Shown here piece by piece: positions 44,911 to 56,081 of a DNA stretch of 64,000 nucleotides. The number at the start of each line of letters is the position of its first letter. The stretch's first letter is position 1. The translations under genes and the position numbers were made by a program. The stretch spans positions 6,352,501 to 6,416,500 of the forward strand of contig WPIO01000015.1 of the NCBI GenBank assembly GCA_009760855.2, given 5' to 3'. This DNA comes from Cristatella mucedo (Eukaryota > Bryozoa > Phylactolaemata > Cristatellidae). The notes beneath the pieces are model-generated. The model worked only from the letters and a program-made list of their open reading frames with translations, ran no database searches and was not told the origin of the DNA.

Positions 44911-46470
44911 AGGGCGAGAGTTATATAAAAAAGTCATTAAAGCCTATAATAAAAGCTTTATAATAAAGCTTATAATGTTGGAATATTTTTAATTAGACAT
45001 TCAGGTTATGTGCTAGTCCTTGGAGGTAACCTCCCACTAGGGCTATTCCGCATGAGATTGATGGTGCAAACACAAATATTCGTGTTCCACGAATAACAGC
45101 AATGCACTACGATGCTGTTGCTATTACCAAAAGAAGCATCAGGACACTGGGTGTTTGATTTACAATTATTTAGAATGGTGCTACGGATTCTATCAATACA
45201 TTTTATAAAATCGTGCTTGTGCTATCTCATAAATCAATCTTAAATGACTCGAGTTAGCCAGCCTAATTACACATACCAGATGCAATAAAGTTGATATTTC
45301 GGAAAAACTTCAAGTAAGGTGGTTTTGATTCCAAAGTATTGCGTTGTGATCAGTAAGCCAATTTTTTCCTACTAAATTTCACGGGATTGCGCTTGTGTGT
45401 TTTCATGCTCTGGAATTCGATAGGCGGCCCAAATGGCAGACCTTAGGTGCATGAATATCATTAAAGCTTCGCTTCCCGAAAAATGCTTATCACGACTCAG
45501 TTTTTATTTCAAATTATAGACAACAGTGATTTTGGATACAAACCAATTTTTAATGCGTGTAATATAGAATAAAAATCAGTGCTCTGATGTTATGGTGGAA
45601 ATGGCTGCTATTTTGCAGTCACTCGTGGGACCCTAAATATTCCGCAGTTGCAAATCAAGCCTTGTATTTTCACTCGGTCGTCTCAGCCGTCTGCCGACGT
45701 TTGTCTTCCTAATAATTGATCAATGGTGCCGTTAGAGAAGGACAGTCATTGGGAAATTAGTCAAAAGCAGAAGGAACACTTGCTTAAGCCATGAAGCTCA
45801 GACGTAAAATTACTTTGACTTACATGCGTAGATTCTCACGGTATTCTGGTGCAAGATTGAAATTTTGAACCTTTCACCAACAATTATGTCGGCGATTAAA
45901 CAATCATCCAACTAGCTGCGCTCCAGGAGAAATGGTTGAACAGGCATTCTGATTGGTTTGTCACAAAATCTGATACGATATTTGACGTATTCGGAGTTTT
46001 TTTAAGAATGCATGACGAAACTGGACGGACAATTACTACTTCGGCACCAGCCGAACAATTCAAGTCTCGTTTCTATCTGGTATAGAAGTAATTTATTTGG
46101 AAGATAGCAAGCCGGTTAAATCAATTAAATTTCACAATCGCAAAATATTATTATGGCTGTGAGTTGTTGTCGTGCGTGGATTTTAATGGTTTGTAAGAAT
46201 TGGGTGCTTGTTGTCGATGTGTCTTCGCCGACTTGCTTTCGCTGGCAAGCTTTTGTCCTGGTGCCGAAAGTCACAGTACCGTGCATGGATCTGTCTGCAA
46301 AAGGTAACAAGCGTGATGCTAAGGCCAAAATTCCAGAACAAGAAAATACTCACGGCCACTGGTTACTAGGAACTCAGGCAGGTAACTAGGACTGAATGGC
46401 TTGCAGCTATACAAAGCGTAGGGGAACGAAAATACAAGGTAAATCGGTGGAAGAAAAAACTGGTAGGAGA
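44911..46470. other. Intergenic sequence, no recognised genes
   Basis: AT-rich DNA without recognised repeats. A 78-codon plus-strand ORF at 46,153-46,389 has no domain I know. Confidence 0.5.
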
Positions 46471-46474
46471 ATAT

Positions 46475-46590
46475 AATAATAATAAGGAAAAATAAGTTTT
46501 ATTCATAAATAAGAGTAGTAATACATTGTTATACCGCCCTCAAAGAACTTAATCTCGATTTAGGCACTTTAAATATGTTGTAAAGGACAC
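46475..46590 (-). mobile_element. LINE-B tail, degenerate
   Basis: AATAATAAGG, a TTATACCGCCCTCAAAGAAC stem-loop relic and TTTAGGCACTTTAAATATG in minus orientation. Confidence 0.7.
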
Positions 46591-46827
46591 TGATACGTCT
46601 TTAGTTCAGACTTTAAGGATGTAAGGGTAATAATGGTAGATAGTAATCGCAGCTGGCAGCTAGCTCCCGAATTTTAGTATATATGAACAGAATACTTGAT
46701 TGCTGACAGATTTAAATTTAGCATGAGGGACGGTGAGATGACTAGATGCTGAGGAGCGGGTTGTGCGAGAGCTGGTGGCGCAAGATGAAGTCGGCGAGAT
46801 AAGCGGGTACAGGCGAGTTAAGCAAAA

Positions 46828-47000
46828 AAATACTAGCTGCTTCAGCAGCCTCTTTTTGAATAGCGACAGAAGAGCATTTATGACTATCACCACCGCTTGC
46901 AGTGGCGATTAAAGGATCGCTCACCGCAGGATTCGAACCCACGATCTCGGGGCCGAGGTCGTGAAAAGCAACCGCCTTACCTAGTGAGCCATTTAGCAAA
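46828..47000 (-). mobile_element. SINE-1
   Basis: A minus-strand copy with the GCTTCAGCAGCCTCTTTTTG end, CACCGCTTGCAGTGGCGAT body and B-box region (GGGTTCGAATCC on its own strand). Confidence 0.92.
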
Positions 47001-47385
47001 CTGTACGTCAAGCAGAGGATGCTAGAGTCACGGCCGAACCAACTGCCGAGTCTTGCATCTTTGCGGCACCGACTAGGGTGCCTAAGAGATGTTCGCTAAA
47101 AGAATTTTCAGTCGATTCAAATCTGGCGGCCTTCTGCTGACAGACGGCTAAAGCCATCTATTCGCCGGTTCTTATTTACGCGGAGCCTGAAGGCAGGCAC
47201 CCAGTCGGTCGGCAACCCACGATGCCCTACGCCGCGCGAGTAATCGCTAACATAAACGGGCATCGAGCGTTTATACGAAGGATCCTGCATAGCTAAACCT
47301 GTAAACCAACGTCTAAACATACACTCTAACCGATTGGCATACACAGCTTCCAACAAATATTAAGTACCTACAAAGAGAGAATAAA
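47001..47385. other. Short interval, nothing recognised
   Basis: A 79-codon minus-strand ORF at 47,117-47,356 has no known domain. No repeats were seen. Confidence 0.4.
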
Positions 47386-47388
47386 AGT

Positions 47389-47760
47389 AATAACAACACC
47401 CATGATAAAGCACCCTCGGAGATCTCAATCTCTTTCTAGGCGCTTTAAATTTGCTGCAAAGGAAACCTAATCGAATGGTTAGTGGTAACATGCTCAATAA
47501 GCAACAAGAATAACATGGTTAGGGGTGACGCGCAGAGGATCAGCATGCGAATGTGACTAGTGGTAGCATGCACAGTGTTAGCACGCACAAGCACATAAAG
47601 GTCGAATCGCAGGCACCCACTAAATGCGGCGATACATAGGCGCATTTTAGTTTCATTTTAAATGTTGTCAAGTCTGGGGATGTCGAGGCTCAAATCGGGA
47701 ATGATTTGCAGGCTTCGGTAGCATACGAAGTAAACGCACGGTCTCCTAAGGATTTGTTCC
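47389..47760 (-). mobile_element. LINE-B 3-prime end, degenerate
   Basis: A minus-strand fragment with AAAGCACCCTCGGAGATCTC (stem-loop) and the usual downstream blocks (GACGCGCAGAGGATCAGCATG, GCACGGTCTCC). The (ATT)n is reduced to AATAACAAC. Confidence 0.85.
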
Positions 47761-48083
47761 TTTCATAAAGAAGCTATACACGCTTTTTATTACAATAACT
47801 ATTATTTGCTATCGCATCATTGGAGTCTTAAATCTGCTTGGTTGAAAGAGGCTTAGTCGGCATTCAGTCGTAAATGTTCAAGCGACATGCTATCGTGAAC
47901 TCTATAAAAACAGAACCCAGGGCGTCTGTGTTCAAATCTCTCTGCACGTAAGAACATTGACTTGGCAGAGGATAGGATTTCTGGTGTGCTTCGAGCAACG
48001 ACGGGATATTTATTCTTCAATTCTGCCCGAGTTTTTTTATCACTTTAAATAGCGCATTAGCATTATGGATGGCATTATTTCGT

Positions 48084-48224
<141 letters not shown>

Positions 48225-48609
48225 CGATCATATAGAACGCTATTAATATAAAGTCGATCAGCAGAACGCTTTAATTTCCAGCGAACATAAAATCAAAATC
48301 CACGCTATTCAAATCGACCCGTGTCATTCTTTATACGGGGGCTGAGAAATAAGAATCGCGTCACGGGCTTAGAAGGAGTTCAGTGAGCGGGCGGATTTTA
48401 CATTAACGGAAGTCTAATTGCAGCAGTGTCGTCTAATTGAATGCTGTGCGCCAAATTTAAAGTGTTAATTGAAGAAACTGCACACGATGAACTGGCAGCA
48501 GAACGAACTGGGCGTGCAGCAGTGTGCAGTGACAACTTGCCGACAGACGCCGCTCCTTTTTGACAGCTGGGCATAACTATCTATACATGCATACACGTAC
48601 ATATGTACA

Positions 48610-48611
<2 letters not shown>

Positions 48612-48656
<45 letters not shown>

Positions 48657-48722
48657 GTATGTAAGTGTGCGTGTGTGTGCATGTTCGTGCGTGTGTGCGC
48701 GTGTGTGTGCGCGCGTGTGTGT
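48612..48722. repeat. (TA)n, (GTAT)n and (GT)n compound microsatellite
   Basis: A TA run of about 33 bases, then ATGT units, then a GT/GC alternating purine-pyrimidine stretch. Alternating purine-pyrimidine DNA can adopt Z-form. Confidence 0.95.
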
Positions 48723-48935
48723 AATAATAATAATAATGCACTTGATAAAGCGCCCTAAGAGAACTCGATCTCTTTCTAGGTGCTTTACATTTGCTGCAAA
48801 GGGAAGCGCGATTGCATGGTGAGTAATCTCCTGCTTGATAAACGCGAATAACATGGTTATGGGTGACATGCATAGGGTCAGCATGCAAATGTGGTTAGTG
48901 GCAGCATGCAAGGTGTCAGCACGCACAAGCACATG
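48721..48935 (-). mobile_element. LINE-B tail between two GT-rich tracts
   Basis: A minus-strand 3-prime fragment with an (ATT)n end, the CGCCCTAAGAGAACTCG stem-loop and the GACATGCATAGGGTCAGCATG block. GT/GC repeats flank it on both sides (48,664-48,722 and 48,936-48,992), suggesting insertion into a microsatellite. Confidence 0.9.
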
Positions 48936-48992
48936 AGTGCGTGCGTGTGCGTGCGTGCGTGTGTGTGTGTGTGTGCGCGTGTGTGTGTTTGC
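48936..48992. repeat. (GT)n-type microsatellite
   Basis: GTGCGTGCGTGTGCGTGCGTG and related units; this is probably the right half of a repeat split by the LINE-B insertion at 48,721. Confidence 0.93.
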
Positions 48993-49019
48993 GAGTGTAA
49001 ATTCATCCAAAAGGCGTCT

Positions 49020-49560
49020 TCACTGCTGGGCCTGCTTGCGCTGTCGTAAAGCTACTACGGCTGTGTGCGGTAAGGGGGCAGCAGATGTGGGCCCGGTCGG
49101 CCAGCCGCGCCTTCGCGGCGGGCTGCCAATGCCGCGCCTGCGCTGGCTGGCTAGCGAAGCGAGCGTCGACGAGCGCGCCACCTGTTGGCTGGTTCGGCTA
49201 ATCGAGCGAAGAGCGGCGGAGCCGGCGGCCGCTGCCCCGACCGCCGCCGAGTATCTGCGGCGGTAGACAAACGGAAGCAGGAAAGAGTGCAGGAGCGGCG
49301 CTCGCAGGCAGCTTTGATTAGGAGCGGCTGGAGCTGCTGCTGCTCCGAGCGCTCGAAGGAGAAGAAGAAGTCTCTGCTGCCGCCTCGCTCGGCGGCAGAT
49401 AGCGACGACGCGGTGCCGCGGAGCGGGGCGGCGGCGGCGGCATTCGGCGGCCGGCCGCGAACTGCGCGCCCGTCGCCAGCGGCGGCGGCGGTGGCGGCGG
49501 CGGCGGCGGCGCTGTTTCCTGCTTGCTCAAGCACGCCCTCCGGAGCTACTGCTTGGCGAT
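49020..49560. promoter_or_regulatory. CpG-rich island with GGC repeats
   Basis: This is the only strongly GC-rich and CpG-rich segment of the window. It ends in a (GGC)n run at 49,430-49,512. Long ORFs appear on both strands because stop codons are rare here (Ala, Pro and Arg repeats), so ORFs are weak evidence. The segment could be a promoter or first exon of an unseen gene, or a small GC-rich repeat. No initiation motif or splice donor was convincing. Confidence 0.45.
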
Positions 49561-50035
49561 CTCCGTTCCTCTCAGCGAAGAGCTATCACCTTGGAATGCG
49601 TATTGCTTAGCAGTCTTTCGCCGTAGGAATAACGTGCAACGCGCATGTGTGGGCGCCTGCCTACATATGTACACACGCTATTTCGCCCACGACGCGGAAT
49701 AGCCTAGCAAAAGCTGATGCTATTTGTAAATTATTAAGAGACTTTTAGGTACCTGCAAAAATGGACAACAATTAGATTTGTAAATTAAAGATCATTCACA
49801 TCATTCATGTGAGCGTTTATCAGCGAAAAGACAGCCGCAATAAGCCGCTGATCAGCCAACCATTGACAGCCACTTTTCGGTCGGGCTCAGCTATTATTTT
49901 CCAATCCACAGAAGGACAATACCCGCAGCATTTACGTAATCATATACGCGAATAGTCTCGAAGATCTAGGGCCTTTTTGCCGCTAGGGAAGCCTGCTAGT
50001 ACTCGCGGATCCACAGCAAACAATTCGCAGTATTG
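49561..50035. other. Flank of the CpG-rich island
   Basis: Ordinary AT-rich sequence; no recognised gene or repeat. Confidence 0.4.
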
Positions 50036-50039
50036 GCAA

Positions 50040-50475
50040 CAACATCCTTCTTGAGTGAGTAGTACTACTGGCAGAGTGCTATACAAGTTTTACGAAACTA
50101 CGGAGCCCTTTAGGCATGTGCTACCTCAGGGTGCGGTATTTGGCCTGCTTCTTTTCACTACCCGTCGTTTTCCTTGGGCCCATGTCGTCGCCAACTCAAG
50201 TCAAATCAATCAGTTTTCATTTCTACGCCACTGTCACCAAGCTCTACTTTTCCTTGAACACGTGTTAGTCTAGATCGTCATCTGAGTAACTCAATTCCTT
50301 GATGCCTGCACCGAATAACATTCGCGTTTGGGTAGCTATTTACTTCCTTAAGTTTAGTAGTGGTACCAATGATAACTAACCAGATAGCTATGGGTAGATC
50401 TAGTCGCTAGACAGTTCGAAGACTTAAACCTCAAGATCAATAAGATTAATTAACCTAGCATCGCACCGGCGATCC
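50040..50475 (+). mobile_element. LINE-C, RT fragment (left part)
   Basis: The plus-strand frame at 50,055-50,273 reads HVLPQGAVFGLLLFT, the RT motif normally [11 protein letters not shown]. It is followed in another frame by FYATVTKLYFSLNT, a decayed YADD box (YATV). The minus-strand LINE-A at 50,490 interrupts it, and it seems to resume at 52,030. Confidence 0.75.
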
Positions 50476-50489
50476 TAACTCTGCAAGGC

Positions 50490-52015
50490 CACACAGACCA
50501 TGTGGGTGTTACGCAGGAGAGTTTTTTATACCGCACTCTAAGCCTAAGCGGCTTTCGCTACGCATTCGGTAGCCAACAGACTTCGTCTCATGCAACAAAG
50601 AGAAAGTGGGAAGCACAGCAGAGTCAGGAGAGCAGTTGAGGTACTGAGTAGCATAGAAGTAGAAGCTCAGGACCGCTGAAAAGGATGAGCCATAGTAGAC
50701 AGCAGGAGAGTAGTTGTCGTTGCGTAAGAATTGTGGAAGCGAGTTCCGAAGTCTAGCATCTGCAGAGCTAAAGCTTCTGTCGCCAACGGTCTCTAAGCGG
50801 AGGAATAGAATGGCTAATTTATTGTCAATACAGTACCTGAGGGCGCGAAGAGGCTGAAAAAAGTGCCGTAGGTATGAAGGAGCCAAGTCGTGGCGGGCTA
50901 TGTCGGTCTGTCTAAAACGTTTGCTCGGTATCCGTTGATAACCAGCAACCATTCTAGCTCTTCTAGCGAAGGAAACATACGGTCAAATCTCTGGGATCTG
51001 CAAAATAGCCTTGAAGCCATATTTATAATAATCGGCAGTGGCCCAGTTGCTTTTTTGGTAGCCCAGTCGAATGGGAATTACATTAATCTAGTCGAGGTGA
51101 AACTAATAAGCCAGTTAATTGTTTTGCAATCCACCGTGGAAGATATTTCCTAATCTTGAATAGGGCTCGAACGTGATTGATAGCTGTAAAAGCAGTTTTC
51201 TGAATGAAGCTTTTAAAATGTAGGTACATTTTGAAAATGACATTTAAATTTCGTGCACGTGGTGATGGTCTCATGACAGCACCCCCTATTAGAAGAGCAA
51301 AGCCTCCTAATCCAGCCATACGCTTAGGGTGTCCTATGAGCAGCAGTTCAGTTTTATCAACGTTTCGTTTCAAGAAGTTTTACAATGTTCAGGATCAAAT
51401 GCCAGCAAGGCAAGAATTTAGTTCATCTATTGCGGTAGCAGATTCCGACGATTTGAATGACAAATACAGCGGACTATTGGCAGCATAAAAGGGATATCTT
51501 ACTGAATGGGCCATGGTCACCTTTCCCTAAGCATTGAGTACAAATGAAGAACAGCAAGGAACTGAGTACGAACCCTTGCAGGACTCGCAGGTTACTGGTC
51601 TGGTGGATGAGACCTGACCCCCCCCCCCGTCGCGGCGGCACGGGATGAACGCGGTCAGACAAGTACGATTTAAATCACGCCAGTGCCTCGTCTGACGGAC
51701 CGATTTTTGTTCTCAATCATTAAAGTAGGACATCATGATCAATGTTGCTGAAGGCAGCTGATAGATCTAGCAGCTTTAGGGCAGTGAAATTCCTGCCAAT
51801 GTTGCTGCATAGGACGTTATTGGTTACACAAAGGAGAGCAGTTTCAGTGGAGTGCTGCCTCTTGAACCCCGATTGGAGTTTTTCTGACAGATCATTCTTT
51901 TCAATTTGTGCTACCAGCTGCTTAGTGAAAATTATTTCAAGAATCTTCGACACAAATGGAAGAAGAAAAACTTGGCGACTGGACAAAAAAGGTATGCAAT
52001 TTTCCGAAAGAGTTA
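50490..52015 (-). mobile_element. LINE-A copy 3, inserted in LINE-C
   Basis: A minus-strand LINE-A covering the RT start to the 3-prime end: [51 protein letters not shown], then [28 protein letters not shown] and the C-terminal block. The YADD segment lies in a damaged part with a poly-C run (51,619-51,628). Many frameshifts. Confidence 0.9.
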
Positions 52016-52029
52016 TTGAATGAGCAAAT

Positions 52030-52862
52030 TGCCTTTACTGCCAAGTCAGCCTACAGCATTACTTTCAGCAAAGGTACATGACCAAAATCAGAGCCAGCTC
52101 TTAGGTAAGAGTGCAACGAACAAATAGACTGGCTTTAGAGTTTGTGACATCGAGTCTAGATTATTGCAATTTCCTTTATTATTAAGTTTTGGCCCACGCC
52201 CTTAAATGTAAGCAACTGATGCAAGTGATTAATCTGTTGTGTCGTCACCTTTGTCTCGGCCAGGTCACTGGATGAGCATTGCTGGCTTGCTTCCAAAAAT
52301 CAACTCAACATAAAATTTGGGTCCGCCTTACATGTAATCCACTCACTTACTCCAGCATACCTCCGCAAATTGCTAACTCCTCTGGTGTGCTCTCGTGCCA
52401 CAGCTCCTTAATATCAAGTCACATCAAGCCGTCTTTTGCTCTACGTTGTAGTCTTTAGGGGTTTCAGCTTTCAGCTCGTACTCGGTGGAAAGGTCTTGAC
52501 CTAACGTTCAGCTACGGTCACTACCGACAACAACTTTATGACTTCAAATACTCAGCTCAAGAGGCACCAGTTCCTGTCAGATTTTTCCACCAATGAATTC
52601 ATCTTTTTTTGTTCCGTGTTTTTCGTGCTTATTAGTGCATGATTCAGTGTATTTTTTATACCAGCCACAGATTCTACTAACCAGTGGCCATGTATTAATT
52701 TGCGTCTGTTAAGCATTCTAGCCTTAGCATTATACTCCTTTACTGTCGCGTGTTTGGTAACGTGCATATCCCCAACTCTTGTGAATTGATTCTCTTGCAG
52801 TGTGTTGTAAAGTGCCTAAAATGAGGGTAAGTTCTCTTCGGGAGCTATATAAACAGTATATG
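52030..52862 (+). mobile_element. LINE-C, C-terminal region and tail (right part)
   Basis: Plus-strand frames with AFTAKSAYSI, LDYCN-like words and HSLTPAYLRKLLTPL. A tail follows with GTAAAGTGCCTAAAATGAGG, AAGTTCTCTTCGGGAGC and TATATAAAC, a LINE-B-like but distinct 3-prime end. It continues the fragment at 50,040-50,475 across the LINE-A insertion. Confidence 0.72.
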
Positions 52863-52914
52863 TTTACCATTCTAATAAGCGTGTTCACATCTTCACACTT
52901 CAATGCACGACTGA

Positions 52915-53030
52915 TTATTGCAATAACAATTTTATTAATAATATACTTATATAGCACCATCAGAGAGCCGAATCTCTGTCTTGGCACTTTACAGATACTG
53001 TTTAGAAAACATAACCAAATAATTGGTGGA
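52915..53030 (-). mobile_element. LINE tail in opposite orientation
   Basis: TTAATAATATACTTATATAGC, then CATCAGAGAGCCGAATCTCTG and TTGGCACTTTACAGAT, is a LINE-C/B-type 3-prime end on the minus strand. With the plus-strand tail at 52,780-52,862 it forms a tail-to-tail inverted pair. Confidence 0.75.
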
Positions 53031-53134
53031 AACATCTGCAAGCAGATTTAATTAGGAATGCTTTTCGTAGGATACGGATCTTCTACTGAAGTTCAAAGCT
53101 GAGGAAATATCACAAACTCCCCCTGTGATGGAGA

Positions 53135-53320
53135 TGCGCTTCACTGCCCTGGTTTAACCCATTGGTTACGATGCTCGTCTTTGACTGCCAAGGTCAAGAT
53201 GATCACTTCTGACTATCAATGTCGTGGGCTTGATCCCTGTAGCACATGTGAAGCGCGTAAATCGTGATTCAGTTCTCTCAGTGCTAAATATAAATAAATA
53301 ATATTTATTTATAATTGAGT
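53135..53320 (+). mobile_element. SINE-2, diverged, with internal insertion
   Basis: A plus-strand copy with TTGGTTACGATGCTCG (A-box region), a roughly 25-base extra segment, GTCGTGGGCTTGATCC (B-box region), GTGAAGCGCGTAAATCG and a TATAAATAAATAATA end. Confidence 0.75.
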
Positions 53321-53451
53321 AATGACTACAGAAATTTTTACTTGTCTGTCCATACCATTTGTTCTAACACACATGTATGAGCTGGTACAGTATCCTTACA
53401 TTTCGCTCTCGTTCAGTAGTCCCGTCACCATTTAGCAAATATTCGCAAAAG

Positions 53452-54400
53452 TCATGCTAATAAAATAAAATTAGTCATTATTTTTAAATTTGTACGTACT
53501 AAAGACGAGTGTGAAAGTCCAATCGCAAAATTGGCTCTGCGTTTTTGTAATCTGCAATACATTAGCGTTTCTATCAAATGCATGGCAATAGTTATAAACC
53601 TATGGTTAATACCTGAAAAAAATGAAGTCATCGCTGTTAATAGATTTCCTCTCCTGTCTCTTGAACCCTGTACGGGAGCATCTGCATAGTGTGCCCAGCA
53701 GTAGTCAGCCAGCATTTTAGTGGACCATTTTACCCGGTATCTTTGCATAGTTTTTGCTATGTCTTTATAAAAACGTTCGCCATGTTCTTCCCTACCCATA
53801 CTACAGTTTTTAGGGAAGAAATCCAAATTGGATGAAGGAAGTGGATCTTTAGAGACATATTGCAGCCGAGTTTCTGATACTGCATCAGCATGTCTTCTAC
53901 TCGTTCCTTGTAGTTTGCTGCCCTAAAATGACCGAAAGCTTTTTTAAACACTAAGCGAAAAGCATCAGTGTATGTTTTTCATGACCTAGCAACAAATTGT
54001 TAAACCAGTCATCTTTGAAGACCTATCGAATCTGAGGAAGCACAAAACTCAACCTTTCACCTTTCTTTCGCTGAGTCGAGGAAATTGTTCATGCAGGTAT
54101 AGGAAAGCTGGTGAAGTCCGGTCGATGGGTTTCATGAAGTTCTCCATCCAACCTAGTTTGATGTGAAGGGGTTGCAGCTGGATTTTACAAGCGTCGAACA
54201 GAGCTGGGTGATGGATAATCTTCTCTCCAACTGCTACATTTTGTAAACAAGTCCATCACAAGTATTGCAACACATTGCTCGGCAATAGTAATCACGTAAG
54301 AAAAACGTATTTTATATTTCCCTGCTGCAATCGCATTAAACGGGCAACTACTTTCAAATCACCCCAGAGGTGCCAACTGTACTTGTTCTACTCAATAGAT
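53452..54400 (-). pseudogene. Degenerate copy of an uncharacterised repeated protein family
   Basis: Minus-strand frames read, in order, WGDLKVVARLMRLQQG, IQLQPLHIKLGWMENFMK, LHEQFPRLSERKVKG, LGCNMSLKIHFLH, EEHGERFYKDIAKTMQRY and KMLADYCWAH. I recognise this series from multi-copy, unnamed proteins of invertebrate genomes that are often called transposon-associated. I cannot name the family or its function. Stops and frameshifts (for example at about 54,050 and between the 53,757 and 53,452 ORFs) show it is dead. LINE-A copy 4 inserted at about 54,405 cuts off its upstream part. Confidence 0.7.
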
Positions 54401-54404
54401 TTTA

Positions 54405-55215
54405 GCAGCAGTGTAATGTAATGCATATCCGTCTGTAACACCGAAAAACCATAAAGACTAAATGGTTGTTGCGCATGCGAGTTTTGTATAACACACTCAT
54501 AGCCTAAGCGGCTTTTGGTACCAATTCGGTAACCACCAGACTTAATCTTACGCACGAAAGAGAAAGTGGGAAGCAAAACAGAGTCAGAAGAGCAGTTGAG
54601 GTAGTGAGTAGCATGGAAGTTGCAGCTCAGGACCGCTGAAAAGGATGAGCAATAGTCGGCAGTTGGAGAGTAGTTGTCGTTGCGTAAGAATTGTGGAAGC
54701 GAGCTCCACAGTCAAGACCTGCAGAGCTAAAGCTTACGCTCTTTAAGTGGAGGAATGAAACAGCTAATTTATTGTCCATACAGGACCTGAGGGCACGAAG
54801 AGGCTGAGCAGGGTTCAGCAGTTCAGCTGGGTATGGAGAAGCCAAGCCGTAGTGGGACTTGAGGGTCAGCATAAGAACTTTGACGTGTATGCATTGATCA
54901 ACCGGCAGCCATCCAGCTCTTTTAGCAAAGGAGACACGTGGTCCAACCTCTGGGACATGAAAACTAGCTCTGCAGCCACATTCATAGCCAGCTTCAGTGG
55001 CCTAGTTGCTTTCTTGGTAGCCCAGCCAATAGGGAATTAAAACAATCAAGCCGAGACAGAACTAAGGAGCTAGTGAAATCTTTTACAAGCCGCTGTGGAA
55101 GGCAGCTCCTAATCTTAAGATAGAGATCGGACATGATGGGAAGCTGTATAAGCACTCTTCAGAACGGAGCTTTTAAAATGTAGGCAGCTGTCGAAAACTC
55201 CACTTAAATTCCGAG
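54405..55215 (-). mobile_element. LINE-A copy 4
   Basis: Minus-strand 3-prime region, beginning with a short GTAATGTAATG tail at 54,413. It contains the LINE-A C-terminal coding part (YGLASPYPAELLNPAQPLRA, LRSCMDNKLAVSFL) and ends near the SRLDYCNS segment. Frameshifts are frequent. It interrupts the pseudogene at 53,452-54,400. Confidence 0.88.
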
Positions 55216-55369
55216 CACGCTGCTTTGAGTTATCGTAAGTCTTTTCTTGTGGTGAGCTACTATAATAGATAGGAGACGGTTTCGCTAAAGCATGAGGACA
55301 GCCTTCAAGCTCAGTTTTGAAGAGTACAAATAGTCTTCATTCTTGTGGCTCATTAGTGATTTCTTAGGC

Positions 55370-55432
55370 GTTCATGAGGCTGGAGTTCTTTGGGGGCGCT
55401 GTATCAAGTGCATTATTATTATTATTCTTATA
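55370..55432 (+). mobile_element. LINE-B tail, minimal
   Basis: AGTTCTTTGGGGGCGCTGTATCAAGTGC followed by an (ATT)n run is the last part of a LINE-B 3-prime end. Confidence 0.75.
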
Positions 55433-55439
55433 GCTGCAT

Positions 55440-55740
55440 AATAACATCCCATGACTTAACTACATTTAAAAGGAACTTAAAAATACCTATTTAAGACAGC
55501 ATTTAGTGAGTCCCAGTGATTCGTCCTTCATGCACTTATGCGTGCTGACACTGTGCTTGCTGCCACTAACCACACTTGCATGCTGACCCTGTGCATATCA
55601 CTCCTAACCCTGTTATTCATCAAGCATGATAATACTCACCATTCGATCGAGTTTCCCTTGCAGCAAATGTCAAGCACCTAGAAAGAGAATGAGTTCTCTG
55701 AAGGCGCTTTATCAAGTGCATTATTATTATTATTATTCGT
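55440..55740 (+). mobile_element. LINE-B 3-prime end
   Basis: Plus-strand fragment from the last codons (CTAC-ATTTAAAAGGAAC) through the UTR (GCTGACACTGTGCTTGCTGC, CTGACCCTGTGCATATC) to the stem-loop and (ATT)n at 55,720-55,736. Confidence 0.92.
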
Positions 55741-55877
55741 ATACCTGCATAATTCAGTGCATGTTACTAAACCTATTAAACTATTAACATTACTGAGAGA
55801 TGTAGAGTGCCGTCGATGAGATTAGGCTCTTTTTCAAGATTCATTATTTGACGTAAAATTGAGATGTGCATGAGTGG

Positions 55878-55883
55878 TTTTAT
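55878..55883 (-). terminator. Polyadenylation signal AATAAA
   Basis: AATAAA on the minus strand lies about 200 bases after the stop of the candidate transmembrane exon at 56,082. The hexamer is common by chance in AT-rich DNA, so it only mildly supports that exon. Confidence 0.3.
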
Positions 55884-56081
55884 TGTGCACTCTTAACAAT
55901 ACAATATGAAATAGAATAGCCGCTATATTATTATATTGTTAGTACATTGCATTTGTTAAGGTTACAAGCTTCTCAAGAGCTTCAAGATTTGTCGCTCCTT
56001 CGTACATTCCGGAGCTCCGTAATGGAGCTCTGGAATCCTAGAGTGAATCTTGTGGTGGTGAGTGAAGGCCGATAATTCATT

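Noticed and set aside
45824-45915. Possible minus-strand exon ending at GCAT|GTAAGT, reading IIVGERFKISILHQN
   Set aside because: Good donor, but the acceptor is weak, no Ig Cys-Trp pattern is present and no partner exon is in phase.
46153-46389. 78-codon plus-strand ORF as a small gene
   Set aside because: No recognised domain, no splice context and no similarity to other parts of the window.
49151-49610. Ala-, Pro- and Ser-rich ORFs of 70-141 codons in the CpG-rich island
   Set aside because: GC-rich DNA has few stop codons, and ORFs are open on both strands; no domain or splice support.
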